From a virus: a stretch of 39,317 bases of DNA. This document shows, piece by piece, positions 8,573 through 17,561 of this stretch; position 1 is the first letter of the stretch, and every line of letters starts with the position of its first letter. The notes under the pieces were generated by a model. The model ran no database searches. It worked only from the letters and a program-made list of their open reading frames with translations, and was not told the DNA's origin. The DNA is taken from positions 1-39,317 of IMG/VR virus record IMGVR_UViG_3300024430_000006; one strand, written 5' to 3'. A program made the position numbers and the translations under genes.

Positions 8573-9064
8573 GTGGCGACCGACCGGTCGCAGGCCGTCT
8601 CCGTCGTCGGCCTGGCCGAGCTGCAGCGCGACCTCCGGGCGATCGACGCATCGCTCCCCCGGGAGCTGCAGAAGACGAACAAGGCGGCGGCCGAGCACAT
8701 GGCAATTCGGATGCGGGCCCGGGCGCAGTCGCTCGGCTCGACGGCGGCGCACATCGCGCCGTCGATCAAGGCGGCTGCCGAGCAGCGGGCGTCGAAGGTG
8801 CACATCGGCGGCGCCCGCTACCCGATGGCGCTCGGCGCCAACTTCGGCGCCGGCCACGATCAGCCGCGTGCCACGAGCCGGGGCACCGTCCTCGGCTGGA
8901 ATCAGTTTCCTGAGTGGGGCGGCAATCAGTTCGGCGGCGGCACCGACCGGATCGTCTATTTCACGATCCAGCGCGAGCAGCGCGAATGGGTCGCCATGTT
9001 CGAGCGCATGATCGACGACCTCACGCGCCGAGCGTTTCCCGATGGAAGGAAGAGCGCCCCATGA
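8573..9064 (+). CDS. HK97 gp10-like tail component
   Basis: 163 aa from GTG 8573. An N-terminal helical segment (VVGLAELQRDLRAIDASLP) is followed by a core with MRARAQSLGSTAAHIAPSIKA. This is the typical layout of the HK97 gp10/neck-tail family, which helps complete the head-tail joint or tail. Here the gene follows rather than precedes the tail-tube gene, a modest variation on the usual order. It overlaps the chaperone gene by 4 bp. Confidence 0.72.
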   Translation: MATDRSQAVSVVGLAELQRDLRAIDASLPRELQKTNKAAAEHMAIRMRARAQSLGSTAAHIAPSIKAAAEQRASKVHIGGARYPMALGANFGAGHDQPRATSRGTVLGWNQFPEWGGNQFGGGTDRIVYFTIQREQREWVAMFERMIDDLTRRAFPDGRKSAP

Positions 9065-9471
9065 GCAACGCCCCCGACGGCCTCGAGGTCGACGACGACG
9101 ACCTCGACGAGGAGGACGAGCGCCCCGTCGGCATGATCTTCCGGTGGCGGGATCGGTCGGTGTCCCTGCGCTTCGACGACCTCGGCCCCGGCGACGACAT
9201 GGCGGCCCGACGGGAGATCGGCATGCCGGTGACGGCGTTCCTGGGATCGTTCGGGTCCGACTCCGTCGTCGTCCTGTGGTGGACGGCCCGCCGGAAGATG
9301 GGCGAGCGCAAGCTCCGGTACGCCCAGGCCGAGAAGGAGGCCCGTCGCCTGATCAAGGCTGACGAGCTCGAGGTCGAGCCGATGCACGACGAGCCCGACG
9401 AGGACGCCGAGGCCGGCCGCCCGGAAGGCGACGGCGTCGCCGCCCCGGGCGAGACGACGCCGACGACCTGA
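9061..9471 (+). CDS. Tail assembly chaperone, short form
   Basis: A 136-aa acidic protein from ATG 9061, the unshifted product of the tail chaperone locus (equivalent to lambda gpG). Residues 1-22 are Asp/Glu-rich; the core (MIFRWRDRSVSLRFDDLGPGDDMAARRE...) is αβ, with a long basic helix around KLRYAQAEKEARRLIK. It binds the tape measure during tail assembly. The C-terminal acidic/Gly stretch contains the frameshift site. Confidence 0.8.
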   Translation: MSNAPDGLEVDDDDLDEEDERPVGMIFRWRDRSVSLRFDDLGPGDDMAARREIGMPVTAFLGSFGSDSVVVLWWTARRKMGERKLRYAQAEKEARRLIKADELEVEPMHDEPDEDAEAGRPEGDGVAAPGETTPTT

Positions 9472-9662
9472 CCCTTCCGCCGCCGGGCGATTGGCCCGAG
9501 CTGGCGCATGTCTTCCACCTCCACCCGTCACAGGTCCGCCTCACCCCCGAAGAGGGCGGCCTGACGTGGGACGAGGTGCTCACGTTCAAGGCGGCCCTAC
9601 GGGTCTACCGGGAGAACGCCGAACGCCAGCGCCGGGAGGCGGCCCGCCAGGCGCGCCGGTGA
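9061..9662 (+). CDS. Tail assembly chaperone, frameshifted long form
   Basis: A -1 frameshift at CCCGGGC (9444-9450) would join the first 130 residues of the short form to 70 residues read in the overlapping frame ending at TGA 9660, giving about 200 aa (equivalent to lambda gpG-T). The extension contains PPGDWPELAHVF, LTPEEGGLTWDEVLTFKAAL and a basic helix of Arg/Ala. This fits a T domain, and no independent start precedes it. The tape-measure gene follows after 15 bp, as expected. Confidence 0.82.
9444..9450 (+). promoter_or_regulatory. Programmed -1 frameshift slippery heptamer
   Basis: C CCG GGC fits X XXY YYZ exactly in the frame of the upstream gene: CCG/GGC slip to CCC/GGG. It lies 18 bases before the zero-frame stop (TGA 9469-9471). 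Translation then continues in the -1 frame to 9662. Programmed shifting in this gene is conserved across tailed phages. The precise heptamer is a deduction from the reading frames. Confidence 0.8.
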
Positions 9663-9677
9663 CGAAGGAGGGCGAGC

Positions 9678-11666
9678 ATGGCTGACCGCAAGCTCACCGT
9701 CGTCCTCGCCGGCGACTCGAAGGGCCTCGAGCGCATGTTCGGCAGCGCCAGCAAGTCGGCGTCCGGGTTCGGGTCGAAGATGGGAAAGTTTGCCAGCGTC
9801 GCTGCCCTCGGCCTGGCCGGCGTCGGGGCCGGTGCTGTCGCCATGGGCAAGCAGCTCTACGACGCCGCCATCGAGAGTCAGAAGGTCACGAAGCAGACCG
9901 AGGCCGTGATCAAGTCCATGGGCGGGGCGTCGAACGTCACCGCCGACCAGGTGGCGAAGCTGTCGACCGCCCTGTCGAACAAGACGGCCCAGGACGACGA
10001 GATGATCCAGAGCGGGGCGAACGTCCTGCTCACCTTCGGCAAGGTCCGCAACGAGATCGGCGCCGGCAACGACATCTTCAACCGGGCCACGACCGCCGCC
10101 CTCGATATGAGCGTCGCCCTCGGCACCGACATGAAGGGCGCCAGCATCCAGGTCGGCAAGGCCCTGAACGACCCGATCAAGGGCCTCACCGCGCTGTCCC
10201 GGGCGGGCGTGTCCTTCACCGCCGAGCAGAAGGAACAGGTTAAGGCGATGGTCGCCGTCGGCGACACGCTCGGCGCTCAGAAGCTCATCCTGTCCGAGCT
10301 CGACAAGCAGTTCTCCGGCTCGGCCGCCGCCCAGGCGACGGCCGGCGAGCGTCTCGGCGTCGTGTGGGGGAACCTGCAGGAGCAGCTCGGCGAGAAGCTC
10401 ATCCCGATCATCGAGGCCGGGGCCAGTTGGCTCGGCGACAAGCTCCCCGGTGCCTTCGACACGGCCGGCCGGTTCGCGGCCCCCTTCGTCACTGCGCTCG
10501 GTCACGTGAACGACTCGATCGCCGGCGTGGTCGGCACCATCCAGGAGGAGGGATTCCTCAAGGGCCTCGGCTCGCTCGTCTCGAGGGGCGTCGACTGGAT
10601 GGGCGCCGTCGGCCTTCCGGCGCTTTGGGCCAAGCTGCAGCAGTGGGGCAACGCCTTCGTGGCGTGGATCGGCCCCCGCATCGGCCCGTTCCTGCAGGAG
10701 CTCGGTCGGTACATCTCCGTGGCCGCGCAATGGATGATCAGCACCGGCCTCCCGACTCTCGGCCAGAAGCTCGGCGAGTGGGGTCGGGCCTTCGTCGAGT
10801 GGATCGCCCCACGCCTGCCCGGGCTCCTCAGCCAGCTTTCGGTGTTCGTGGCGGCGGCGGCGGCGTGGATCGTGCTCAAGGGCGCGCCGGCATTCATGGC
10901 GGCCACGGTGCAGATGGGCCTCGCCTTCATCGGCGGCATCCTCAACGGCATCGGCGTCAAGAAGGAGGAGCTGTTCGACTGGTTCCGGCGCCTGCCTCAG
11001 ACCATCGTCAACGCCGTCGGGAACCTGGGCCGGGTGCTCTACGACAAGGGCCGCGAGCTACTCGGCGGGTTCGTCTCTGGCATCCGTGACGCCGCCGGCG
11101 GGATCGGGTCGGCGATTGGCGGGGCGATCAGCGGGGCGATCAGCAAGATTCCTGGCGTTGGCGACGGGTTCGGCAGGCCGCGGGGCGGGACCACGCTCGC
11201 CAAGATTCAGTCGATTCTTCCGCCGGGACTGTCGATCTCGTCGACCTACCGCTCGCCGGCGCACAACCGCCGCGTGGGCGGGAGCCCGACGTCGTATCAC
11301 ATGGACCGGTCGAACCCGGCCGTCGACATCGTCGGCCCGACGGGGCGGGTCGACGCCTTCGTTCGCCGGCTCCGTCAGATCGGCGGGTGGCGCGAACTCC
11401 TGTGGCAGGTTCCCGGGCATTTCGATCACGCCCACGTTGCCCACGAGGGCGGCGTCGTCTCGTCCTCCTGGGCCCGCATGCCTGGTCTGCGGGCCGACGA
11501 GCGGCCGGCGATCCTGCAGGTCGGCGAGCGGGTCATCCCTCGAGGCGAGGCCAGCGGCGGGAATACCTACGTCTTCCCCAACTTCGTCGGGTCGCGGCAG
11601 GAGCTCGCCCGGGAGCTCGACTGGCATGACCGGCGCCGCCAGCTCGCCCCGACCGGTGTGCGGTAA
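9678..11666 (+). CDS. Tape measure protein with M15-like peptidase domain
   Basis: 662 aa. Residues 1-60 carry a Gly/Ala-rich hydrophobic segment; 60-250 match phage tail tape-measure proteins (TADQVAKLSTALSNKT...GTDMKGASIQVGKALNDP); the middle has amphipathic/hydrophobic helices and repeated LPxLxxKLxxWGxAFVxWI units (about 310-380). Residues ~510-590 resemble an M15-type peptidoglycan peptidase: SYHMD with H541, AVDI with D550, and HFDHAH with H584/H586 as candidate metal ligands. It sets tail length, and the peptidase may open the cell wall for DNA entry. The C-terminus has a typical DERPAILQVGERVIPRGE segment. Confidence 0.88.
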   Translation: MADRKLTVVLAGDSKGLERMFGSASKSASGFGSKMGKFASVAALGLAGVGAGAVAMGKQLYDAAIESQKVTKQTEAVIKSMGGASNVTADQVAKLSTALSNKTAQDDEMIQSGANVLLTFGKVRNEIGAGNDIFNRATTAALDMSVALGTDMKGASIQVGKALNDPIKGLTALSRAGVSFTAEQKEQVKAMVAVGDTLGAQKLILSELDKQFSGSAAAQATAGERLGVVWGNLQEQLGEKLIPIIEAGASWLGDKLPGAFDTAGRFAAPFVTALGHVNDSIAGVVGTIQEEGFLKGLGSLVSRGVDWMGAVGLPALWAKLQQWGNAFVAWIGPRIGPFLQELGRYISVAAQWMISTGLPTLGQKLGEWGRAFVEWIAPRLPGLLSQLSVFVAAAAAWIVLKGAPAFMAATVQMGLAFIGGILNGIGVKKEELFDWFRRLPQTIVNAVGNLGRVLYDKGRELLGGFVSGIRDAAGGIGSAIGGAISGAISKIPGVGDGFGRPRGGTTLAKIQSILPPGLSISSTYRSPAHNRRVGGSPTSYHMDRSNPAVDIVGPTGRVDAFVRRLRQIGGWRELLWQVPGHFDHAHVAHEGGVVSSSWARMPGLRADERPAILQVGERVIPRGEASGGNTYVFPNFVGSRQELARELDWHDRRRQLAPTGVR

Positions 11667-12559
11667 TGGCGGTCGGCGACCTGATCACGGAGCCGTACCA
11701 GCACGAATACGACGGCGAGCTCCTCGGCCCTGACACCTCGTGGGGCATCGAGTCGGTCGACGGATGGGATACCCTGCCCGACCTCGACACGGCCGACTAC
11801 CCGCTCGCCGGCACGCACGGCTCGATCCCCGGCACGGCCCTCCTGCGGGGGCGCCGGCTGGCGATGACCCTGTACCTCGAGCACGACGCCGGCACCCTCA
11901 CCGACGCCGACATTCAGGCCGAGGTCAACCGGCTCAAGCGCCTCACGCAGCCCCGTTCGACCGAGCTTGAGCTCGTGACCATGCGCCGGGACGGGACGAA
12001 GGTGCTGACGTTCGCCCGACCGGTGCGCCGGAGCCTCCCGACCGACCTCGATTTCGTCTACGGCTCGGCTCGAGCGGCGATCGAGTGGTCGTCGTCCGAT
12101 CCGGTCGTCTACGGCGTCGAGCTCACGTCGACCGTGGTGCCCGTCTTCGTCGGATCGGGCGGTCTGTCCTACCCGGTGACCTACGACAAGGACTACGGCG
12201 CCAGTGGCGTCGGCCTCACGACCGACGTGCCGAACGACGGCGATTGGGAGACATGGCCGCGCTTCGTGATCACCGGGCCGAGCTCCGGCACGGTGACCCC
12301 GGTCAAGATCGAGAACGTCACCACCGGCGAGGACATCACGTTCTCCGGCCTCACCATCCCGGCCGGCTCGACGCTCGTGATCGACACGCACCCGTCGCGC
12401 CGCACCGTCCTCTTCACCGACGGCGCGAACCGGTGGAACACCGTTGCCGGCTCGGCCTTCTGGCCGATCGCACCTGGTGGCGCCGCCCTCCGGTTCCGCG
12501 CTTCCGGCGACGTCGTCGGCGTGACCGTCACGGCTCAGACCCGCGACGCCTACCTCTGA
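11666..12559 (+). CDS. Distal tail protein (Dit-like)
   Basis: 297 aa, with a start overlapping the tape-measure stop (TAATG). N-terminal β-domain with DTSWGIESVDGWDTLPDL and RRLAMTLYLEHDAGT, then a helix (ADIQAEVNRLKRLTQP). The C-terminal β-domain (RFVITGPSSGTVTPVKIENVTTGEDITF, in two parts) is typical of siphovirus distal tail proteins. These form the hub between tube and fibres. Position right after the tape measure agrees. Confidence 0.8.
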   Translation: MAVGDLITEPYQHEYDGELLGPDTSWGIESVDGWDTLPDLDTADYPLAGTHGSIPGTALLRGRRLAMTLYLEHDAGTLTDADIQAEVNRLKRLTQPRSTELELVTMRRDGTKVLTFARPVRRSLPTDLDFVYGSARAAIEWSSSDPVVYGVELTSTVVPVFVGSGGLSYPVTYDKDYGASGVGLTTDVPNDGDWETWPRFVITGPSSGTVTPVKIENVTTGEDITFSGLTIPAGSTLVIDTHPSRRTVLFTDGANRWNTVAGSAFWPIAPGGAALRFRASGDVVGVTVTAQTRDAYL

Positions 12560-12568
12560 AGGAGTGCC

Positions 12569-13600
12569 ATGGCGCAAGCCCTCACGATCCGCGGCCTGCA
12601 GGGCGCCCCTCTGTCGGCCCGTGACGACCGGCTGATCAACGACATTCTCACCGAGGGCCTCATGCCGGGCGCCGACGCTGACGAGTTCAAGGTGCAGCAG
12701 CAGGCCTCGCCGAACATGACGGTGCGGGTCGGGTCGGGCACCGCCGGCGACCGCTACGTCGTGCCCGGTGAGGCCGGGCAAGGCACGTTCATCGTGCACA
12801 ACCGGAACGATCCCTACGTCGGGTCGGGCAACAGCGACGTGCCCATCGCCAACGGCCACGCCTCGAACCCCCGCATCGACGGCATTGACCTCCGGGTCTA
12901 CGACGACGAGTTCGACTCGAGCGGGTTCTCGAAGGCCGAGGTCGTCGTGACGCAGGGCACGCCGGCGGCGTCGCCCGTGGCGCCGGCGGTGCCCGATGGC
13001 GCCGCCCGGCTGGCGACGATCCTCGTGCCGGCAGCCGAGTCGTCGTCGATCGGCACGGGCGACATCACCGACACGCGGCGCCAGTCGGTCGTGAACGGCG
13101 GCGGCGTGCTCGTGGTGACCTCGGCCACCCGTCCCCTGTCGCCGTTCGAGGGCATGCAAATTTTCGAGACCGACACGAACCGAAGCCTGATCTACGACGG
13201 GACCGAATGGGTGATTACGGGGCAGATCGGCGCGTGGACCCTCTACACCCCGGCCGACAGCAATATCACCGTTGGCAACGGTATCCGTGTAGCCGCCTAC
13301 CATCGCCAGGGGCGCAGCGTCCAGTTCCGGTATCAATTCCAAACCGGTTCGACATCGTCTATCGGGAGCAACCCCGGTATCGGGTTGCCTTTCACTACGT
13401 CCGGTCGCCCGGTCTTCGCCGCTGCTTATGAGGACGGAAGTGCGAATGCATGGCTGGGTGGCTTTGCTAGGGCTGGGACGGCGGCCAATATCGCGTTCCT
13501 CTACAACCCAACGACGGGCATCGTCACCGCGACGTCGCCCTTTATCTGGTCGTCTAGTGACTGGATACTCGTCACTGGCACCTATGAGGCGGCGGCCTGA
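12569..13600 (+). CDS. Tail fibre / receptor-binding type protein
   Basis: 343 aa from ATG 12569, after TGAAGGAG. Residues 1-180 resemble baseplate/fibre N-domains (VPGEAGQGTFIVHNRND, GIDLRVYDDEFD). A spacer around SPFEGMQIFETDTNRSLIYDG follows, then a β-rich C-terminal domain (about 220-343). The DNA for the last ~110 residues is visibly poorer in GC and uses A/T-ending codons more than the N-terminal part, suggesting domain exchange. Probably contacts the host surface. Confidence 0.7.
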   Translation: MAQALTIRGLQGAPLSARDDRLINDILTEGLMPGADADEFKVQQQASPNMTVRVGSGTAGDRYVVPGEAGQGTFIVHNRNDPYVGSGNSDVPIANGHASNPRIDGIDLRVYDDEFDSSGFSKAEVVVTQGTPAASPVAPAVPDGAARLATILVPAAESSSIGTGDITDTRRQSVVNGGGVLVVTSATRPLSPFEGMQIFETDTNRSLIYDGTEWVITGQIGAWTLYTPADSNITVGNGIRVAAYHRQGRSVQFRYQFQTGSTSSIGSNPGIGLPFTTSGRPVFAAAYEDGSANAWLGGFARAGTAANIAFLYNPTTGIVTATSPFIWSSSDWILVTGTYEAAA

Positions 13601-13800
13601 TGGCCCGCCAGGACATCACCGACATCGCCGGGACCGTCGACGAGACGGTTGGCTGGGGCGGCGACATGCGCGGGGCGTTTTCGACGCTCGAGGATGTCGT
13701 GCTCGGCGATGGGGTCACGGACATCGTGCGGATCACGCAGGCTGAGTACGACGAGCTCGACCCGCCCGACGCGACGACCCTCTACCTGATCATCGACTAG
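13600..13800 (+). CDS. Small tail protein with LYLIID terminus
   Basis: A 66-aa ORF whose ATG overlaps the preceding TGA. The C-terminal pattern VRITQAEYDELDPPDATTLY is a short motif seen at the ends of many phage tail and collar proteins. It fits a small tail-tip or fibre-junction subunit. The next gene starts within its stop codon (TAGTG). No enzymatic motif. Confidence 0.7.
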   Translation: MARQDITDIAGTVDETVGWGGDMRGAFSTLEDVVLGDGVTDIVRITQAEYDELDPPDATTLYLIID

Positions 13801-15188
13801 TGCCGACCCTGGCGAACCTCTCGGCTATCCGGGTCGGGGCGGAGGCGGTCGACAAGGTCTACCTCGGCGTTGAGCAGCTCTGGCCGATCTCGACGAACGC
13901 CTCGCCCACGCCGCGCATGTCGCCGTCGCAGGAGATCGAGGTGGGCGTGCCGTTCCACCTCCTCGCCCTGACGACGACGGACCCCGAGACGCCCATCGCC
14001 GAGCTCGAGTTCACGTGGGAGATCACCGAACAGCCGGCCGGGAGCGTCGTCGTCCTCGACGATGGCGACGTGCCGGCGGCGGCCGGAACGTTTCAGGACG
14101 CCTACATCACCGCCACGCATGCCGGCGAGTATTTCGTCCGGGTCGGTGTCGAGGACGGCACGAATCCGATCGTCTGGCACGACGGCTCGGTGTTCAACGC
14201 GGTGGGCACGACCCCGACCCCGGGCTACCTGCCGCAGGGCGACGTCGACACGCCCGGCGTGAACCCGGCGTTGCTCAACGGTGACGAGGACATCCTCTAC
14301 GTCTTCGACGGCTCGAGGGTCGGGGCGTCGTCGTTCAACAACGCCGGCGCCACGGCGCCCGGCGGGTTCCGCGAGCTGCCGGCCCGGGTCATCACCGATC
14401 AGAGCACCGGTTCACACGAGGGCGTGCCGACCATCCGGGCCTCCGACAGCGGCGGCGGCCGGGTCTACATCTGGACGCCGAACCCCGGCGGCCGGGTCAA
14501 GGCCGGCTACGAGTGGCGGTGCTGGTTCGGCGACCTCGGCCTCGACACCGAAATGACGAAGATCGCGTGGTCGTATGTCGGCTATTGGCCGTCTGGCTGG
14601 CAGGCATTGGGCGATATGAAGGTGAGCGACTGCGGCGGGTGCGATCCGCAGAATGGGCCGTCGACCCTCAACAGCCTGTCGCAGCAAGGGTTCGTGACCT
14701 ATGACGGGTTCAACCCCGGCATGATGACCGGGAAATGGTCGGCCGATTCAAGCAAGCACATCCTCAAGGCCTACCTCAATGCCTACCGGATCGGCGGCGT
14801 GAGTCGTCGATACCCGGCTGTTCACCTCGCCGCTTCGCTGAATACGACGCCCACCGGCTCGAGCCGTCTCTTGCTCAACCGGAACACCGAGTACGAAATT
14901 TGTGGTGAGTGCCAGCTCAACACGCCGGGCCAGGCGAACGGCTATGTCGAGTTCTACGTGCAGCCGGCTGGCTCGGCCCGCGTTCTGCGCTACCGGCGAA
15001 CCGATGTCGAATGGCGGCGCACGAGCGCGTCGTTCATCAACTACCTGAAGTTCCGCAACTTTTGGGGCGGCCCCGTTGAGACCGAGGCGCCGTCGAGCGC
15101 CACCACGCACCTCACCGCGCCCCGATTCTCCGATTTCGTGATCGCCACGGACGTCGATGCCATCCCCCTGCCGAGGCCGACACAGTGA
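13800..15188 (+). CDS. Tail spike/fibre with PKD-like domain
   Basis: 462 aa, GTG start embedded in the previous stop. Residues 1-30 are a small attachment segment (LSAIRVGAEAVDKVYLGVEQ). Residues ~35-120 form a PKD/Ig-like β-domain (LEFTWEITEQPAG, then AGEYFVRVGVEDG). The rest is a large Trp/Gly/Asn-rich β-structure with a Cys-rich loop (DCGGCDPQNG) and a jelly-roll-like end (RNTEYEICGECQLNTPG), resembling polysaccharide-binding or lyase folds. Several stretches (about 14540-14780 and 14880-15080) are less GC-rich. Predicted glycan binding is inference. Confidence 0.7.
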   Translation: MPTLANLSAIRVGAEAVDKVYLGVEQLWPISTNASPTPRMSPSQEIEVGVPFHLLALTTTDPETPIAELEFTWEITEQPAGSVVVLDDGDVPAAAGTFQDAYITATHAGEYFVRVGVEDGTNPIVWHDGSVFNAVGTTPTPGYLPQGDVDTPGVNPALLNGDEDILYVFDGSRVGASSFNNAGATAPGGFRELPARVITDQSTGSHEGVPTIRASDSGGGRVYIWTPNPGGRVKAGYEWRCWFGDLGLDTEMTKIAWSYVGYWPSGWQALGDMKVSDCGGCDPQNGPSTLNSLSQQGFVTYDGFNPGMMTGKWSADSSKHILKAYLNAYRIGGVSRRYPAVHLAASLNTTPTGSSRLLLNRNTEYEICGECQLNTPGQANGYVEFYVQPAGSARVLRYRRTDVEWRRTSASFINYLKFRNFWGGPVETEAPSSATTHLTAPRFSDFVIATDVDAIPLPRPTQ

Positions 15189-17269
15189 GCATCGAGTTCG
15201 AGGGCAGCGGTGCCTTCGCTACCGGCACGACCTCGGTGACGCCGCCGCTCCCGGCTCACGCCGCCGGCGACGTGCTGATCGCCCACGTCTCGGCCAAACC
15301 GGTGAGCACCGGTACGCCGCCCGTGTTCTCGACGGCCACCGACGGGTGGGCCGAGGTCCCCGACAGCTTCGCCACGTCCGACAGCGGCGTCGCCCAGGGT
15401 TCGGCCGTCGGCCAGACGTGGGAGGTGCTGTTCTACAAGGTCGCCGAGAGCTCGGCCGAGGATGACCCCGTCATCACCGTCACGAACGGGAACACCGCCC
15501 ATGCCTCGGCCGTCTGCTTCAGCAAGACGAACCCCTCGAACGTGTGGGACGTCACCGGCGCCAACGGTGGCCGGGCCACGAACAGCACGACGTTTTTCGG
15601 GACGACGCCCAACTTCGAGCCTGACGTCGACCTCGGCGCCGGTGACATGGTATTCGTCGCCGCCTGCTCGCACGGCTCCTCGACCCGCTCGGCGCAGACG
15701 ATCACGGCCGACGGCATGACGTTCGGGACCTACACCGAGATTCAAGAGGCGAACAGCGCCATCGGCAACGACATTTCGAGCGTGACGTACTACGCCGAGG
15801 TGACGGCCGGCATCCGGGCGATCGTCACCGTCGATCACAATTCGACCTCGTCGTCGGGCATGACTGGCGCCTTCTCCATGGCGCGGCTGAAGGAGGTCAC
15901 CGGGGGCGTCGAGGTCACGATCGGGCGGGCGACGGAGGCTGATGCCGCTCGAGCCCTTGCGGCGACGAAGGGCCTCGTCCCCGTGGCGATCGGGCGGGCC
16001 CTCGAGGTCGACGCCGCCCGGGAGCTCACCGCGACCGGTGGCATCCCCGGCGGGTTCGGGTTCGGCATGCAGCCCTTCGGCACGAGCCCCTTCGGCGGGT
16101 CGGAACCGTCCGAACCTGAGCCGCCGCCCACCGTCCCCGGTGGGACCGGCACGGGTGGTGGAAGCGGTGGGTCCGTCCTCGGCCCCGCTGGTGCTCCGAC
16201 GGGCACCTATCAGGTGATCAGCCAGACCCGCGACGGTGAGCAGGTCGCCGAGCTCGTCAGGGCCACCGACGTCGTGTTCACCGAGCGGCTGAACCAGCCC
16301 GGGGCGTGCTCCTTCCGGCTCCCCGGCATCTTCCTGCCCGACGCCGACGGCAACCTCACCGTGCCGCTGAAGACGGTCCTCGAGGATGGAGTACACGAGA
16401 TCGGCGTGCGCCGCAACGGTGCCCTCGTCTGGCTCGGCCCGCTCACCGCCGTCGAGGAGTCGATCGACGAGGACGGGCGAGCTGACATCGCCGTTTCGGC
16501 CGAGGGCCTGGCCTCCTACCTGTGGCGGTGGAAGATCGACGTCGCCGGTCGGGTCGGGCCCTTCACTGACACCGACCAGGCGATCATCGCGAAGGCCCTC
16601 GTCGACCACCACCAGGCCGAGGGCGGGGGTGACTATGCCGGCATCGACACCTCGAGCGTGGCGACCACGGGTGTCACCCGCACCCGCACGGAGTACGACG
16701 GCTTCCGGGACATCGACGTGGGCGACGCCGTCGCCGCGTTGGCGGCCGTCGAAGGCGGGTTCGATTGGGCCGTCGGCGTCGACCGCGTGTTCCGCATCTA
16801 CTACCCCCGCCGCGGCACCCGGCGCACCGAGGTCACGTTCAGCGTCGAGAACGTCCTGAGCCTTCGCCGCACCCGTGACGCCAGCCAGCAGGCCTCGAGG
16901 GTCCTGGGATTCGGCGACGGCTCCGACGAGTCTTCGGTGCGCCTGTCCCGGCAGGATTCGGCCGCCGTCGCGAAGTACGGCCTCACCGACGCCTCGTGGA
17001 AGGGCAGCAACATCGCCGGCGAGGACACCCTTGCCGCTCACGTCGTCGAGCACCTCGACCGGGTCAAGGCCAGCCCGAACGTCCTCAGCCTGACCGTGCG
17101 CTACGGCCTGAACCTGCCCTATGGCTCCTTCGGCCTGGGTGACGAGGTGCGGGTCATCTACTCCTCGGTGTGGGAGGACATCGACGAGTACCGCCGCGTG
17201 GTCGGGATCGACACGCGGCCTTTCCCTGACGAGACCTCCGTCATCCACCTCACGCCGATCGGAGGTTGA
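15185..17269 (+). CDS. Gp37-like minor tail protein with N-terminal adhesion module
   Basis: 694 aa from GTG 15185. Residues 1-235 are a β-sandwich. Two 20-residue units follow (VTIGRATEADAAR..., VAIGRALEVDAAR...), the same repeat found 14 times in the protein at 20763. Then comes a Gly/Pro/Ser linker (about 290-340). Residues ~340-694 match actinophage minor tail proteins of the ReqiPepy6 Gp37-like type (LNQPGACSFRLPG, GPLTAVEES, FGLGDEVRVIY). This looks like a baseplate hub protein to which an adhesion domain was added. Confidence 0.75.
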   Translation: MSIEFEGSGAFATGTTSVTPPLPAHAAGDVLIAHVSAKPVSTGTPPVFSTATDGWAEVPDSFATSDSGVAQGSAVGQTWEVLFYKVAESSAEDDPVITVTNGNTAHASAVCFSKTNPSNVWDVTGANGGRATNSTTFFGTTPNFEPDVDLGAGDMVFVAACSHGSSTRSAQTITADGMTFGTYTEIQEANSAIGNDISSVTYYAEVTAGIRAIVTVDHNSTSSSGMTGAFSMARLKEVTGGVEVTIGRATEADAARALAATKGLVPVAIGRALEVDAARELTATGGIPGGFGFGMQPFGTSPFGGSEPSEPEPPPTVPGGTGTGGGSGGSVLGPAGAPTGTYQVISQTRDGEQVAELVRATDVVFTERLNQPGACSFRLPGIFLPDADGNLTVPLKTVLEDGVHEIGVRRNGALVWLGPLTAVEESIDEDGRADIAVSAEGLASYLWRWKIDVAGRVGPFTDTDQAIIAKALVDHHQAEGGGDYAGIDTSSVATTGVTRTRTEYDGFRDIDVGDAVAALAAVEGGFDWAVGVDRVFRIYYPRRGTRRTEVTFSVENVLSLRRTRDASQQASRVLGFGDGSDESSVRLSRQDSAAVAKYGLTDASWKGSNIAGEDTLAAHVVEHLDRVKASPNVLSLTVRYGLNLPYGSFGLGDEVRVIYSSVWEDIDEYRRVVGIDTRPFPDETSVIHLTPIGG

Positions 17270-17270
17270 C

Positions 17271-17561
17271 GTGCCCGGTCCCGCCTCGCCCGACCCGAAC
17301 CTGCCCGACATGCTCCGGGCCCCGCTCGAGCGCCGCATCATCGACCTCGAGAAGGCGGTGCGGGAGCTGCAGGCAACCTCACCGATCCGCCGGGCGTCGA
17401 TGCGCGACGCGAACGGCGTCGTGCGCCTCCGCATCGGGTTCCTCGACGACAGCCTCGACGGCTCGAGCTCCATCGGGATCGAGGTGTTCGACGCCACCGG
17501 CGAGTCGGTCGTCCTGATCAACGAGGACGGCGTGAGTGAAGCGGAAGGAACGGCACCGTGA
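17271..17561 (+). CDS. Small tail-tip protein
   Basis: A 96-aa ORF starting at GTG 17271, one base after the previous stop. It has a helical N-terminal half (LRAPLERRIIDLEKAVRELQ) with coiled-coil character and a β-hairpin half (GVVRLRIGFLDDSLDGSSSI...). Proteins with this helix-then-β pattern commonly follow Gp37-like genes in actinophages. It overlaps the amidase start (GTGA). Function unknown, probably structural. Confidence 0.65.
   Translation: MPGPASPDPNLPDMLRAPLERRIIDLEKAVRELQATSPIRRASMRDANGVVRLRIGFLDDSLDGSSSIGIEVFDATGESVVLINEDGVSEAEGTAP

Noticed and set aside
12569-15188. Diversity-generating retroelement targeting the fibre genes
   Set aside because: No reverse transcriptase gene or template repeat was found in the window.
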